Part shown: one piece after another, positions 42,650 through 50,657 of the stretch
How positions within the stretch are numbered: the stretch's first letter is position 1
How the letters are laid out: every line of letters begins with the position of its first letter
DNA from: Streptomyces geranii
GTDB taxonomy: Bacteria; Actinomycetota; Actinomycetes; Streptomycetales; Streptomycetaceae
DNA length: 64,000 nt
Assembly: GCF_002954775.1 (NCBI RefSeq)
Contig: NZ_PJME01000035.1
Coordinates: forward strand, 1-64,000
Direction of reading: 5' to 3'
Program-made: the position numbers and the translations under genes
Notes under the pieces: generated by a model
Databases searched by the model: none
Seen by the model: only the letters and a program-made list of their open reading frames with translations
What the model was told of the DNA's origin: nothing

Positions 42650-43048
42650 TTACTTGGTGAGGTGGTCCGGGCCGAAGGCCTGGGGCAGCATCTCCGAGAG
42701 CGGCAGGACCCCCGCCGGGGTCTCCAGGAGCAGGGTCGCGCCCCCGAACTCGTACAGCAGCTGCCGGCAGCGACCGCACGGGACGAGGATGTCGCCCTTG
42801 CCGTCCACGCACGTGAAGTGCGTCAGCCGGCCGCCGCCCGTCAGCTGCAGCTCGGAGACCAGGCCGCACTCGGCGCACAGGCCGAGGCCGTACGACGCGT
42901 TCTCGACGTTGCAGCCGGAGACCGTGCGGCCGTCGTCGACCAGGGCCGCCGCGCCGACCGGGTAGCCGGAGTAGGGGGCGTACGCCCGGGACATCGCGTC
43001 CCGGGCCACCGCCCGCAGCTTCTCCCAGTCGACCCCGGAGGCGGTCAC
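42650..43048 (-). CDS. cdd: Cytidine deaminase
   Basis: Deaminates cytidine and deoxycytidine to uridine forms. It has 132 residues and the zinc-site motifs CNVENASYGLGLCAECG and ILVPCGRCRQLLYEF; YAPYSGYPVGAAAL is the standard substrate region. The GTG start at 43048 overlaps the stop of the permease gene (GTGA), indicating translational coupling to the transporter. Confidence 0.95.
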   Translation of the reverse strand: MTASGVDWEKLRAVARDAMSRAYAPYSGYPVGAAALVDDGRTVSGCNVENASYGLGLCAECGLVSELQLTGGGRLTHFTCVDGKGDILVPCGRCRQLLYEFGGATLLLETPAGVLPLSEMLPQAFGPDHLTK

Positions 43049-44307
43049 TTGCCCTGCCCCCTGCGGTACGGCATGCCGTCCGCCTTGGGCATCCGCAGGC
43101 GTTGCGCCGAGAAGGAGAGGACCAGCAGCGTCACGATGTACGGCGCCGCCGTCACCAGCTGGCGCGGGACCTCGTTCGTGTCGGCGTACCAGAAGAACAT
43201 GACGACCGAGATGACCGCCGTGACGACGGCGGGCACGTACCGCTTCTTCCACACCAGGTAGGCCGCGCCGACCACCAGCAGGATCGCCAGGAGCAGGATC
43301 AGCGCGTGGACGTTGGTCGTGCCGCCGCGCAGGTTGAGGCTGTCGGTGTAGCCGAACAGGCCCGCGCCCAGGGCGAGTCCGCCGGGCATCCAGTTGCCGA
43401 AGATCATCGCGGCGAGGCCGATGTAGCCTCGGCCGGCCGTCTGGCCGTCGAGGTAGACGTTCGAGGCGACGATCGACAGGAAGGCGCCGCCGAGGCCGGC
43501 GAAGCCGCCCGAGATGATCACGGCCAGGTACTTGTACTTGTAGACGTTGACGCCGAGCGATTCGGCGGCCACCGGGTTCTCGCCGCAGGAGCGCAGCCGC
43601 AGGCCGAAGGCCGTGCGCCACAGGATCCACCAGCTGCCGGGTACGAGGGCCACCGCGATGACCGTCAGCGGGGAGAGGTCGGTCATCAGACCGCCGAGGA
43701 GGCCCCCGATGTCGGAGATCAGGAACCAGTGCTTCTGGTTGAGCGTGTCCAGCCAGCCGGCCAGCCCTGGGATATCGAAGGTGCCGAGGGAGTCGATCGG
43801 CGGGGACTGCTTGGAGGAGCCGCCGGGCGCGTCCTCGAAGGTGAACTTCGAGAGGTAGCGGGCGGTGCCCAGGGCCAGGATGTTGATGGCCACACCGGAG
43901 ACGATGTGGTTGACGTTGAAGGTCACCGTCGCGATGGCGTGCAGGACGGCGCCGAGGCAACCGCCGATGATGCCGAAGAGGATGCCCACCCACGGGCCCC
44001 ACTGGTAGCCGGCCCAGGCGCCGAACCAGGTGCCGAGGATCATCATGCCTTCGAGGCCGATGTTGACGACGCCCGCGCGCTCGGCCCACAGCCCGCCGAG
44101 GCCCGCGAGCCCGATCGGCACGGCGAGACGCAGGGCGGTCGACATCTGGCCGGTGGAGGTGATGCCGTCGGCGCCCGTGATCAGGCGCACGACCGACGTC
44201 AGGACCAGCACACCCGCGATGATCAGCAGGAGTACCGGGAGCGAGATCCGGCGGCTGCCCTTGCCGGGCTGCTTCGCCTGCGGCTTGGCGATGGTGTCGG
44301 TGCTCAT
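43045..44307 (-). CDS. Nucleoside ABC transporter permease 2
   Basis: This integral membrane permease of 420 residues belongs to the BmpA-associated nucleoside ABC family (NupQ/YufQ-like). It has many hydrophobic helices and GLGGLWAERAGVVNIGLEGMMILG, which is the nucleoside-permease signature. The N-terminus is Lys-rich. It overlaps the upstream permease (ATGA) and the downstream cdd start. It likely forms a heterodimeric channel with the 44304-45434 permease. Confidence 0.93.
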   Translation of the reverse strand: MSTDTIAKPQAKQPGKGSRRISLPVLLLIIAGVLVLTSVVRLITGADGITSTGQMSTALRLAVPIGLAGLGGLWAERAGVVNIGLEGMMILGTWFGAWAGYQWGPWVGILFGIIGGCLGAVLHAIATVTFNVNHIVSGVAINILALGTARYLSKFTFEDAPGGSSKQSPPIDSLGTFDIPGLAGWLDTLNQKHWFLISDIGGLLGGLMTDLSPLTVIAVALVPGSWWILWRTAFGLRLRSCGENPVAAESLGVNVYKYKYLAVIISGGFAGLGGAFLSIVASNVYLDGQTAGRGYIGLAAMIFGNWMPGGLALGAGLFGYTDSLNLRGGTTNVHALILLLAILLVVGAAYLVWKKRYVPAVVTAVISVVMFFWYADTNEVPRQLVTAAPYIVTLLVLSFSAQRLRMPKADGMPYRRGQGK

Positions 44308-45434
44308 CGGGCCGCCACCTCCTTCTGGGTGGAGTTGTTGTCGGCGGCGGCTGCGGCCAGTTCGGCGCCCACCTGACGCTGCTGGCGGCGCAGACCCCAC
44401 TGACGTACGGCCTCGTACGAGATGACGACCGCGAAGACGATCAGGCCCTGCATGATGGTGGCGATCTCCTTCTCGTACGCCACCGGGGTCGCGTAGTCGA
44501 GGGCGGGGGACGCCTTGTCGAGGAAGGCCCACAGCAGGGCGGCGAACGCGATGCCGCCGGGGTTGTTGCGGCCGAGGAGGGCGATGCCGATGGCGGTGAA
44601 GCCGAGGCCCGCCGGGAAGCTCAGGCTGTAGGTGTGGACCTCGCCGAGCAGCAGCGGCAGGCCGGACATGCCCGCCACACCGCCGGAGATCAGCATGGAG
44701 ATCAGCACCATGCGCTTGGCGTCGACGCCGGAGGCGGCGGCGGCCGACTCGGACTCGCCGGTGGCGCGCAGGTCGAAGCCGAAGCGGGTGCGGTTGAGGA
44801 CGGCCCAGTAGAGGATGCCGAGGAGGACGGCGAGGAAGACCAGGCCGTAGATCTCGCCGACGTCCGCGCCGAGGTCGATGCCCGGGAACCAGCCGGACTC
44901 CTTCATCACGCCGGTGGTGTTGTTGTTGCCGACCTGGACGCCCAGGTTGTCGGAGAGCATCAGCCAGCCGATGAGGCTGGTGGCGATCGCGTTGAGCATG
45001 ATCGTCGCGACGACCTCGCTGACCCCCCGGGTGACCTTCAGGACACCCGCGATACCGGCCCAGAAGGCGCCGGTCAGCATGGCGACCAGGAGGAGCAGCG
45101 GGATCTGGAGGAAGGACGGGAGGGATACGTTCGCGCCGACCGCGGCCGTCATCATCGCGCCGAGGCGGTACTGGCCGTCGACGCCGATGTTGAACAGGTT
45201 CATCCGGAAGCCGAGGGCGACCGCGAGGGCGGCGATGTAGTACATCGACGCCTGGTTGACGATGAGGACCTGGACGTCGGAGAACGACGCCTGCTCCAGC
45301 ATCAGGGCGTACGGCTCGAACGGGTTGCGGCCCGAGGCGAGCAGCACCACCGAGGTCAGGGCGATCGCCGCGACGAGCGCGATGACCGGCCCGGCCACCG
45401 CGAGGAGCAGCCGCTCCTTGTCGAACTTCTTCAT
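44304..45434 (-). CDS. Nucleoside ABC transporter permease 1
   Basis: This permease of 376 residues (NupP/YufP-like) has about 8-10 helices and the family region YYIAALAVALGFRMNLFNIGVDGQYRLGAM. TRGVSEVVATIMLNAIA is the conserved cytoplasmic loop that contacts the ATPase. The ATG at 45434 overlaps the ATPase stop (ATGA). It acts with the other permease and the BMP lipoproteins to import nucleosides. Confidence 0.93.
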   Translation of the reverse strand: MKKFDKERLLLAVAGPVIALVAAIALTSVVLLASGRNPFEPYALMLEQASFSDVQVLIVNQASMYYIAALAVALGFRMNLFNIGVDGQYRLGAMMTAAVGANVSLPSFLQIPLLLLVAMLTGAFWAGIAGVLKVTRGVSEVVATIMLNAIATSLIGWLMLSDNLGVQVGNNNTTGVMKESGWFPGIDLGADVGEIYGLVFLAVLLGILYWAVLNRTRFGFDLRATGESESAAAASGVDAKRMVLISMLISGGVAGMSGLPLLLGEVHTYSLSFPAGLGFTAIGIALLGRNNPGGIAFAALLWAFLDKASPALDYATPVAYEKEIATIMQGLIVFAVVISYEAVRQWGLRRQQRQVGAELAAAAADNNSTQKEVAAR

Positions 45435-47080
45435 CAGGCGTCGTCCTCCCCGGACTCGATGTGCTCCAGGTGGCCGGTGGCGGCACCCGTCATGGCCGAG
45501 CCCAGCTCCTCCGGCGTGATGGTGGCCGGATCGGCGTCGGCGACCAGCCTGCCGTTGTAGATGACGCGCAGGGTGTCCGACAGGCCGATCAGCTCGTCCA
45601 GGTCGGCGGAGATCAGCAGTACCGCGAGTCCTTCGCGGCGGGCCTCGCGGATCTGGTCCCAGATCTGTGCCTGGGCGCCGACGTCCACGCCCCGGGTGGG
45701 GTGGGCGGCGATCAGGAAGCGCGGCTTGTGGGTCATCTCGCGGCCGACGATCAGCTTCTGCTGGTTGCCGCCGGACAGGGAGGCGGCGGTGACGTCGATG
45801 CCGGGGGTGCGGACGTCGTAGGCCTCGACGATGCGGCGGGTGTCCTCCTGGGCGCCCTTCGGGTCGAGCCAGAAGCCGCGCTTGCCCTTGCTGTTGGGCT
45901 TCTCGGTGACATGGCCGAGGATGCGGTTCTCCCACAGCGGGGCTTCGAGGAGGAGGCCGTGGCGGTGGCGGTCCTCGGGGATGTAGCCGACGCCGTGCTC
46001 GCGGCGCTTGCGGGTGGGCCAGGGGGTGATCTCCTCGCCCTCCAGGGCGATGGTGCCGAAGTCCGCGCTCTGCAGGCCGATGAGGGCCTCGATCAGCTCG
46101 GTCTGGCCGTTGCCCTCGACACCGGCGATGCCGAGGACCTCGCCCGCGTGGATGGTGAAGGAGACGTTGTCCACGGCGAGCTTGACCGCGCCGCGCTCCA
46201 CCTCGGACATCAGCATGCCCGCCGGGGTCTGGTTGCTCAGCTGGATCGTGCCCTTGTCGACGACGATGAGGTCGCGGACCTCGATCACCGGCCGGTCGGT
46301 CACCGTCGACTCGCTGGTCTCCGGGGTCGGCAGCTCGCTGCCCACCATCAGTTCGGCCAGCTGCCGCGGGGTCGTCTCGGCGGGGACGGCCGTGCCGACC
46401 GTCGTACCGCGCCGGATGACGGTGATGTCGTCGGCGACCGAGAGGACCTCGCCGAGCTTGTGGGAGATGAAGATGACGGCCAGGCCCTCGGACTTCAGCT
46501 CGCGCAGGTTCTCGAAGAGGGCGTCGACCTCCTGCGGGACGAGGACGGCGGTCGGCTCGTCGAGGATGAGGGTCTTGGCGCCCCGGTAGAGGACCTTGAG
46601 GATCTCGACGCGCTGGCGGTCGGCGACGCCGAGGTTCTCGACGAGCGCGTCCGGGCGGACGTTCAGCCCGTAGCGGTCGGAGATCTCCTTGATCTTGCGG
46701 CGGGCGCCGCCGCCGATGCCGTGGAGCTTCTCGCTGCCCAGGACGACGTTCTCCAGGACGGTGAAGTTGTCCGCGAGCATGAAGTGCTGGTGGACCATGC
46801 CGATGCCGCGCGCGATGGCGTCGGCGGGCGAGGAGAAGGTGACCTGCTCGCCGTCGACCGCGATGGTGCCCTCGTCCGGCTTCTGCATGCCGTAGAGGAT
46901 CTTCATCAGGGTGGACTTGCCGGCCCCGTTCTCGCCGACCAGGGCGTGCACGGTGCCCTTGCTGACCGTGAGGTGGATGTCGTGGTTGGCGACGACACCG
47001 GGGAACCGTTTGGTGATGCCCGCCAGCTCGACCGCGGTCGTCGACCGATCTGTGGGCGGAGGGCTGCTGGACGCGTCGAT
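45434..47080 (-). CDS. Nucleoside ABC transporter ATP-binding protein; probable AUC start
   Basis: This tandem ATPase has two NBDs. Domain 1 has Walker A GENGAGKST (about residues 49-57), LGVADRQRVEILKVLYRGAKTLILDEPTAVL and H-loop FISHK. Domain 2 has GVEGNGQTELIEAL in place of Walker A and LSGGNQQKLIVGRE. In the frame of the protein no ATG, GTG or TTG exists between Walker A and the promoter other than the GTG at 46951, which lies inside the NBD. The best start is ATC at 47078-47080 (IDASSS), eight bases after AAGGAG, as in an AUC-initiated gene. The 505-residue form starting at 46951 would lack the first strand. Confidence 0.88.
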   Translation of the reverse strand: MDASSSPPPTDRSTTAVELAGITKRFPGVVANHDIHLTVSKGTVHALVGENGAGKSTLMKILYGMQKPDEGTIAVDGEQVTFSSPADAIARGIGMVHQHFMLADNFTVLENVVLGSEKLHGIGGGARRKIKEISDRYGLNVRPDALVENLGVADRQRVEILKVLYRGAKTLILDEPTAVLVPQEVDALFENLRELKSEGLAVIFISHKLGEVLSVADDITVIRRGTTVGTAVPAETTPRQLAELMVGSELPTPETSESTVTDRPVIEVRDLIVVDKGTIQLSNQTPAGMLMSEVERGAVKLAVDNVSFTIHAGEVLGIAGVEGNGQTELIEALIGLQSADFGTIALEGEEITPWPTRKRREHGVGYIPEDRHRHGLLLEAPLWENRILGHVTEKPNSKGKRGFWLDPKGAQEDTRRIVEAYDVRTPGIDVTAASLSGGNQQKLIVGREMTHKPRFLIAAHPTRGVDVGAQAQIWDQIREARREGLAVLLISADLDELIGLSDTLRVIYNGRLVADADPATITPEELGSAMTGAATGHLEHIESGEDDA

Positions 47081-47109
47081 GGCGCACTCTCCTTGGGAAA
47101 GGGGCCTCT

Positions 47110-47121
47110 CTACGCGCGTAG
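47110..47121 (-). promoter_or_regulatory. Nucleoside-regulon operator CTACGCGCGTAG (perfect), ABC operon
   Basis: This perfect palindrome lies about 30 bases upstream of the proposed ATPase start and downstream of a possible -10-like TATTTA, so it may act as a roadblock. It is the fourth perfect site in the window. Confidence 0.8.
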
Positions 47122-47221
47122 CGCCCCTGCTTTAAATAGTGCCCGGACTTGACCGGACTTGATCATTAGCTGATTGATCCGTACCGATCCGTACTGTGGC
47201 AGTCCGAGCATTCTGCCGCGC

Positions 47222-47261
47222 GAACGGGGTGCGGATCGACCATCCTCTCCGCACCCCGTTC
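47222..47261 (-). terminator. 14-bp perfect stem terminator after the first BMP gene
   Basis: GAACGGGGTGCGGA (47222-47235) and TCCGCACCCCGTTC (47248-47261) pair perfectly around 12 bases. It lies about 60 bases beyond the stop of the BMP lipoprotein gene and before the ABC operon promoter, so the lipoprotein is a separate transcript. Confidence 0.85.
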
Positions 47262-47323
47262 CATGGCCGTGACGCTGTTATTACAGTGCCTCGTCGACCA
47301 CGTTCAAGCCCCCTGACGTCAGG

Positions 47324-48379
47324 TCAGGAGGTCTTGACCTTGATCGAACCGTCCTTGATGCCGGCCTCGGCCTTCTTCAGCGCCTCCTGGAGGGTGGCGT
47401 TGTCCTTGAAGACCGGGTTGGAGTCGGCCAGGCCGACACCGCCGGAGGCGAGGTCCGCGCGGACGACACCGGTCTCGGGCTTGCCGTCCTTGACCGACTT
47501 GGCCAGGTTGAAGACGGCCCCGGCGACGTCCTTCAGGACCGAGGTCAGGATGGAGTCCTTGTACTTGGCCAGCGCGTCCTGCTTGTACTGGTCCGAGTCG
47601 ACACCGATCGCCCAGATCTTGTTCGCGGCGGCGGCCTTGATGACGCCCTGGCCGGAGAGACCGGCGGCGGCGTAGATGACGTCCGCCTTGCTGTCGATCT
47701 GGCCCTCGGCGGCGCTCTCGCCCTTGTCGGGGCTGGAGAAGCCGCCCTCCTGCGCGGTCTCGGTCAGGTACTGCGACTTGACCGTGACACCCTTCTTGGT
47801 GTCCTCGACGCCCTGCTTGAAGCCCGCCTCGAACTTGTGGATCAGCGGGACGTCCACGCCACCGATGAAGCCGACGACGTTCGTCTTGGTGGTGAGGGCG
47901 GCCGTGACACCGGCGAGGTAGGAGCCCTGCTCCTCGGTGAAGACCAGGTCGGCGACGTTGTCGGCGGTGATCTGCTCGTCGTCGACGACACCGAAGGTGA
48001 CCTTCGGGAACTTGGGGGCGACCTCCTTGACGGCCGGCGCGTAGGCGAAGCCGACGCCGATCACCGGGTTGTAGCCCTGCTTGGCGAGCTGCTCCAGGCG
48101 CTGGGCCTTGTCCGCGTCGGACTCGCCGTCCTGCGGCTCGACGGCGGTGCTCTTGTAGCCGAACTCCGCGTCGGCCTTGTCCATGCCGGCGGTCGCGGCG
48201 TCGTTGAAGGACTGGTCGCCCTTGCCGCCGATGTCGTAGGCGAGGGCGAGGCCCTTGCCCGCGCTGTCGCCGCTGCTGGAGGAGGACGAGGACGAGGACG
48301 AACTGCCACAGCCAGTGGCGATGACGGCGAGGGTGGCGGACGCGATACCCGCAACCGCGATTCGGGACAGCCGGCGCAT
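47324..48379 (-). CDS. BMP-family nucleoside-binding lipoprotein 1
   Basis: This substrate-binding lipoprotein of 351 residues presents nucleosides to the ABC permeases. The signal peptide ends in lipobox VIATGCGS (Cys about 24), followed by a serine tract and then the Bmp/PnrA fold: LALAYDIGGKGDQSFNDAATAG, the purine-binding segment with conserved Asp/Phe, GVGFAYAPAVKEVAPKFP, VVDDEQ, GFIGGVDVPLIHKFEAGF. A clear AAGGAG precedes the ATG. An operator (10/12 match) overlaps its promoter. Confidence 0.95.
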   Translation of the reverse strand: MRRLSRIAVAGIASATLAVIATGCGSSSSSSSSSSSGDSAGKGLALAYDIGGKGDQSFNDAATAGMDKADAEFGYKSTAVEPQDGESDADKAQRLEQLAKQGYNPVIGVGFAYAPAVKEVAPKFPKVTFGVVDDEQITADNVADLVFTEEQGSYLAGVTAALTTKTNVVGFIGGVDVPLIHKFEAGFKQGVEDTKKGVTVKSQYLTETAQEGGFSSPDKGESAAEGQIDSKADVIYAAAGLSGQGVIKAAAANKIWAIGVDSDQYKQDALAKYKDSILTSVLKDVAGAVFNLAKSVKDGKPETGVVRADLASGGVGLADSNPVFKDNATLQEALKKAEAGIKDGSIKVKTS

Positions 48380-48433
48380 GGGAAGGTACTCCTTTGTGCA
48401 AGCGCCATACCAGGCGCAGGTTCCGCCGCAGCG

Positions 48434-48445
48434 TAACGCGCGTAG
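48434..48445 (-). promoter_or_regulatory. Nucleoside-regulon operator (CTACGCGCGTTA), BMP gene 1
   Basis: It matches 10 of 12 bases of CTACGCGCGTAG and overlaps a TACGCT -10-like box at its end. It lies 55 bases before the ATG. The same variant is found at BMP gene 2. Confidence 0.75.
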
Positions 48446-48699
48446 ACCAGACGGAAAACCCCAACTGTCCGGTCCGTTATCGAGCTGTGGCCGCAGTCGC
48501 GGCCCACATTACGGACAGGAACACGCCCCTCGCGGGAAGCAAGCGGGCCGTGTGCAGGAACGATGCCCGGCCGGGCGTATCCAGGGCCAGGGATACGGCC
48601 GTCCGCTGACTTCGGGCTGACCGAAGGTTGACCAAAGCCGGGGCAAGGTTGACCGAGTACAGACACACCCAAAACCAAGCCCACCCTACGTTCTGCCCC

Positions 48700-49410
48700 A
48701 TGCCCCCACTGCCACCCCCACCCCCACGCCCCGCCCCGCACCCCAGGGCGACGGCCTCCCTGCCCGTGCTGCCCTACCGCAAGCCCACCAAGGGCCGCGA
48801 CTACTGGGTCCTGGACGACGTCCTGCCGGACGTGGACGCCGTACGCGAGCGCTGCCTCGCCAAGGACGACTGGACCGAGGGGTACCCGTACACCTCGGAG
48901 AGCTGGCCCGGGCTGCGGGCCATGCCGGGGCTCGAACCGGCCGAGCTTGGCCGGATCGAGCGGCTGGTGCGGCAGTCGACGGGGGCGAAGGAACTGTGGG
49001 TGCAGCAGGCACCCGGCGGCGGCACCCTCAACCACAACTGCGTCCAGGTGGTCGGCGAAGGCGAGAGCACCCCCCGCCCGCACACGGACTCACGCTCACT
49101 GTGCCGGTACGCGGCTGTCCTGTACCTCAACCCGAGCGCCCCGAGGAACTGCGGCACCAGCTTCTTCCGCCAGTCCCTGCCCGGCGGCAGACTCGGCGGC
49201 AACACGGTGCAGGCCCCGCACAACAGCCTGGTCGAGGCACTGGGCACACGGTTCGTGGCACCGGACGCCTTCGAGGAGGACGTACAGGTACCGCACAAGT
49301 ACAACCGCCTGCTCCTCTACAACGCCAACCTCGTGCACAGCGCGACGGGTTACTGCGGGACGACGCTGGCGGAGAAGCGGATGACGGCGGTGTTCTTCTG
49401 GATGGCCTGA
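48700..49410 (+). CDS. DUF6445-type HxD oxygenase-like protein
   Basis: This protein of 236 residues after a Pro-rich start (PPLPPPPPRPAPHP) has a fold resembling Fe(II)/2-oxoglutarate hydroxylases. The metal-site pattern STPRPHTDSRS (HxD) is followed by a C-terminal LYNANLVHSATGYCG with the second histidine. It is inserted between the two BMP genes on the opposite strand. A TACGTT box seven bases before the ATG suggests a leaderless transcript. Substrate unknown; no link to nucleosides is proven. Confidence 0.75.
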   Translation: MPPLPPPPPRPAPHPRATASLPVLPYRKPTKGRDYWVLDDVLPDVDAVRERCLAKDDWTEGYPYTSESWPGLRAMPGLEPAELGRIERLVRQSTGAKELWVQQAPGGGTLNHNCVQVVGEGESTPRPHTDSRSLCRYAAVLYLNPSAPRNCGTSFFRQSLPGGRLGGNTVQAPHNSLVEALGTRFVAPDAFEEDVQVPHKYNRLLLYNANLVHSATGYCGTTLAEKRMTAVFFWMA

Positions 49411-49433
49411 CCGTCACATGGTTCGGTACGACG

Positions 49434-49468
49434 AGCGGCGCCCCGGCCACATGGACCGGGGCGCCGCT
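49434..49468. terminator. 13-bp perfect stem bidirectional terminator
   Basis: AGCGGCGCCCCGG (49434-49446) and CCGGGGCGCCGCT (49456-49468) pair perfectly around nine bases, between the convergent oxygenase-like and BMP 2 genes. Confidence 0.85.
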
Positions 49469-49492
49469 CTGCTGTCGGATGTCAGACCTGAC

Positions 49493-50572
49493 TTACTTGG
49501 TGTTGACGGTGACCTTGCCGTCGATGATGTCCTGCTTGGCCTTGTCGACCGCGGCCACGACGTCCGTCATCGCCTTGTACTTCGGGTTGCTGTCGGCGAA
49601 CCCGACGCCGCCCGACTTGAGGTCGCCGCGCTGGACGCCGCTCAGCGGCTTGCCCTCGTACACGGACTTGGCGAGGTCGTAGACAGCGCCGCCGACGTTC
49701 TTCAGGGCCGAGCCGAGGATGTAGTCCTTGTACTCGGCGAGCGCCTTCTGGCCGTACTGGTCGGAGTCGACGCCGATCGCCCAGACCTTCTTGCTCGCGG
49801 CCTCGGAGATCACGCCCTGGCCGGAGAGGCCGGCCGCGTGGTAGAGCACGTCGGCGCCGGCCTCGATCTGGCCGCTGGCCGCGTCCTTGCCCTTGTCGGG
49901 GCTGGCGAAGCCGCCCTCCTGGGGGGTCTCGGTCAGGTACTGCGACTCGATCTTGATGCTGGGGTTGATGGACTTGGCACCCTGGACGAAGCCCGCCTCG
50001 AACTTGTGGATGAGGGGGATGTCCACGCCGCCGATGAAGCCGATGTGGTTGACCTTGGAGGTCTTGGCGGCGGCGACGCCGGCCAGGTAGGAGGCCTGCT
50101 CCTCGGTGAAGACCATGTCGGCGACGTTCTTCGCGCTGACCTGCTCGTCGTCGATGATGCCGAAGGTGATGTCCGGGAACTTGGCGGAGACCTCCTTGAC
50201 GGCGGGCGCGTAGATGAAGCCGACGCCGATGACCGGGTTGTAGCCGGCCTGGGCGAGCTGGGTGAGGCGCTGGACCTTGTCCGCGTCGGACTCGCCGTCC
50301 TGCGGCTCGATGTCCCGGCCGCCGATGCTGAACTCCTTCTCGGCCTTCTCGAAACCGGCGTAGGCGGCGTCGTTGAAGGACTGGTCGCCCTTGCCGCCGA
50401 TGTCGTAGGCGAGACCGATGCCCTTGCCGGTGTACTTGCCGGACTCCTCGTCCGAGGTGCCCGAGCTGGTGCTGGACTCACCGCAGCCGACAGCCGTGAG
50501 GGCGATGACCGCGACGGTCACCGCAGCTTGAGAGAACCGAGTCCTCCGAGAAATAAGACGCACAGCAGGCAC
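49493..50572 (-). CDS. BMP-family nucleoside-binding lipoprotein 2
   Basis: This paralogue of the first BMP protein, 359 residues, has the signal RFSQAAVTVAVIALTAVGCGE (lipobox LTAVGC). The mature fold is nearly the same: IGLAYDIGGKGDQSFNDAAYAG, GVGFIYAPAVKEVSAKFP, IIDDEQ, GFIGGVDIPLIHKFEAGF. Two binding proteins for one transporter suggest different nucleoside specificities. An operator variant lies 74 bases upstream, and a terminator follows it. Confidence 0.95.
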   Translation of the reverse strand: MPAVRLISRRTRFSQAAVTVAVIALTAVGCGESSTSSGTSDEESGKYTGKGIGLAYDIGGKGDQSFNDAAYAGFEKAEKEFSIGGRDIEPQDGESDADKVQRLTQLAQAGYNPVIGVGFIYAPAVKEVSAKFPDITFGIIDDEQVSAKNVADMVFTEEQASYLAGVAAAKTSKVNHIGFIGGVDIPLIHKFEAGFVQGAKSINPSIKIESQYLTETPQEGGFASPDKGKDAASGQIEAGADVLYHAAGLSGQGVISEAASKKVWAIGVDSDQYGQKALAEYKDYILGSALKNVGGAVYDLAKSVYEGKPLSGVQRGDLKSGGVGFADSNPKYKAMTDVVAAVDKAKQDIIDGKVTVNTK

Positions 50573-50645
50573 CCCTTCATCCCCACGGCACCGTCCCCGG
50601 CCCGCTTACCCATACGCCGACTACGGCAGCGATTGCGGCGCACAG

Positions 50646-50657
50646 TAACGCGCGTAG
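50646..50657 (-). promoter_or_regulatory. Nucleoside-regulon operator (CTACGCGCGTTA), BMP gene 2
   Basis: It has the same 10/12 variant as BMP gene 1, overlapping a TACTGT -10-like box. It is the sixth member of the operator set. Confidence 0.75.

Noticed and set aside
46951..47087. GTG in a different frame as the ATPase start
   Set aside because: It leads to an Arg/His-rich product out of frame with the NBD and is one base from the ribosome site.
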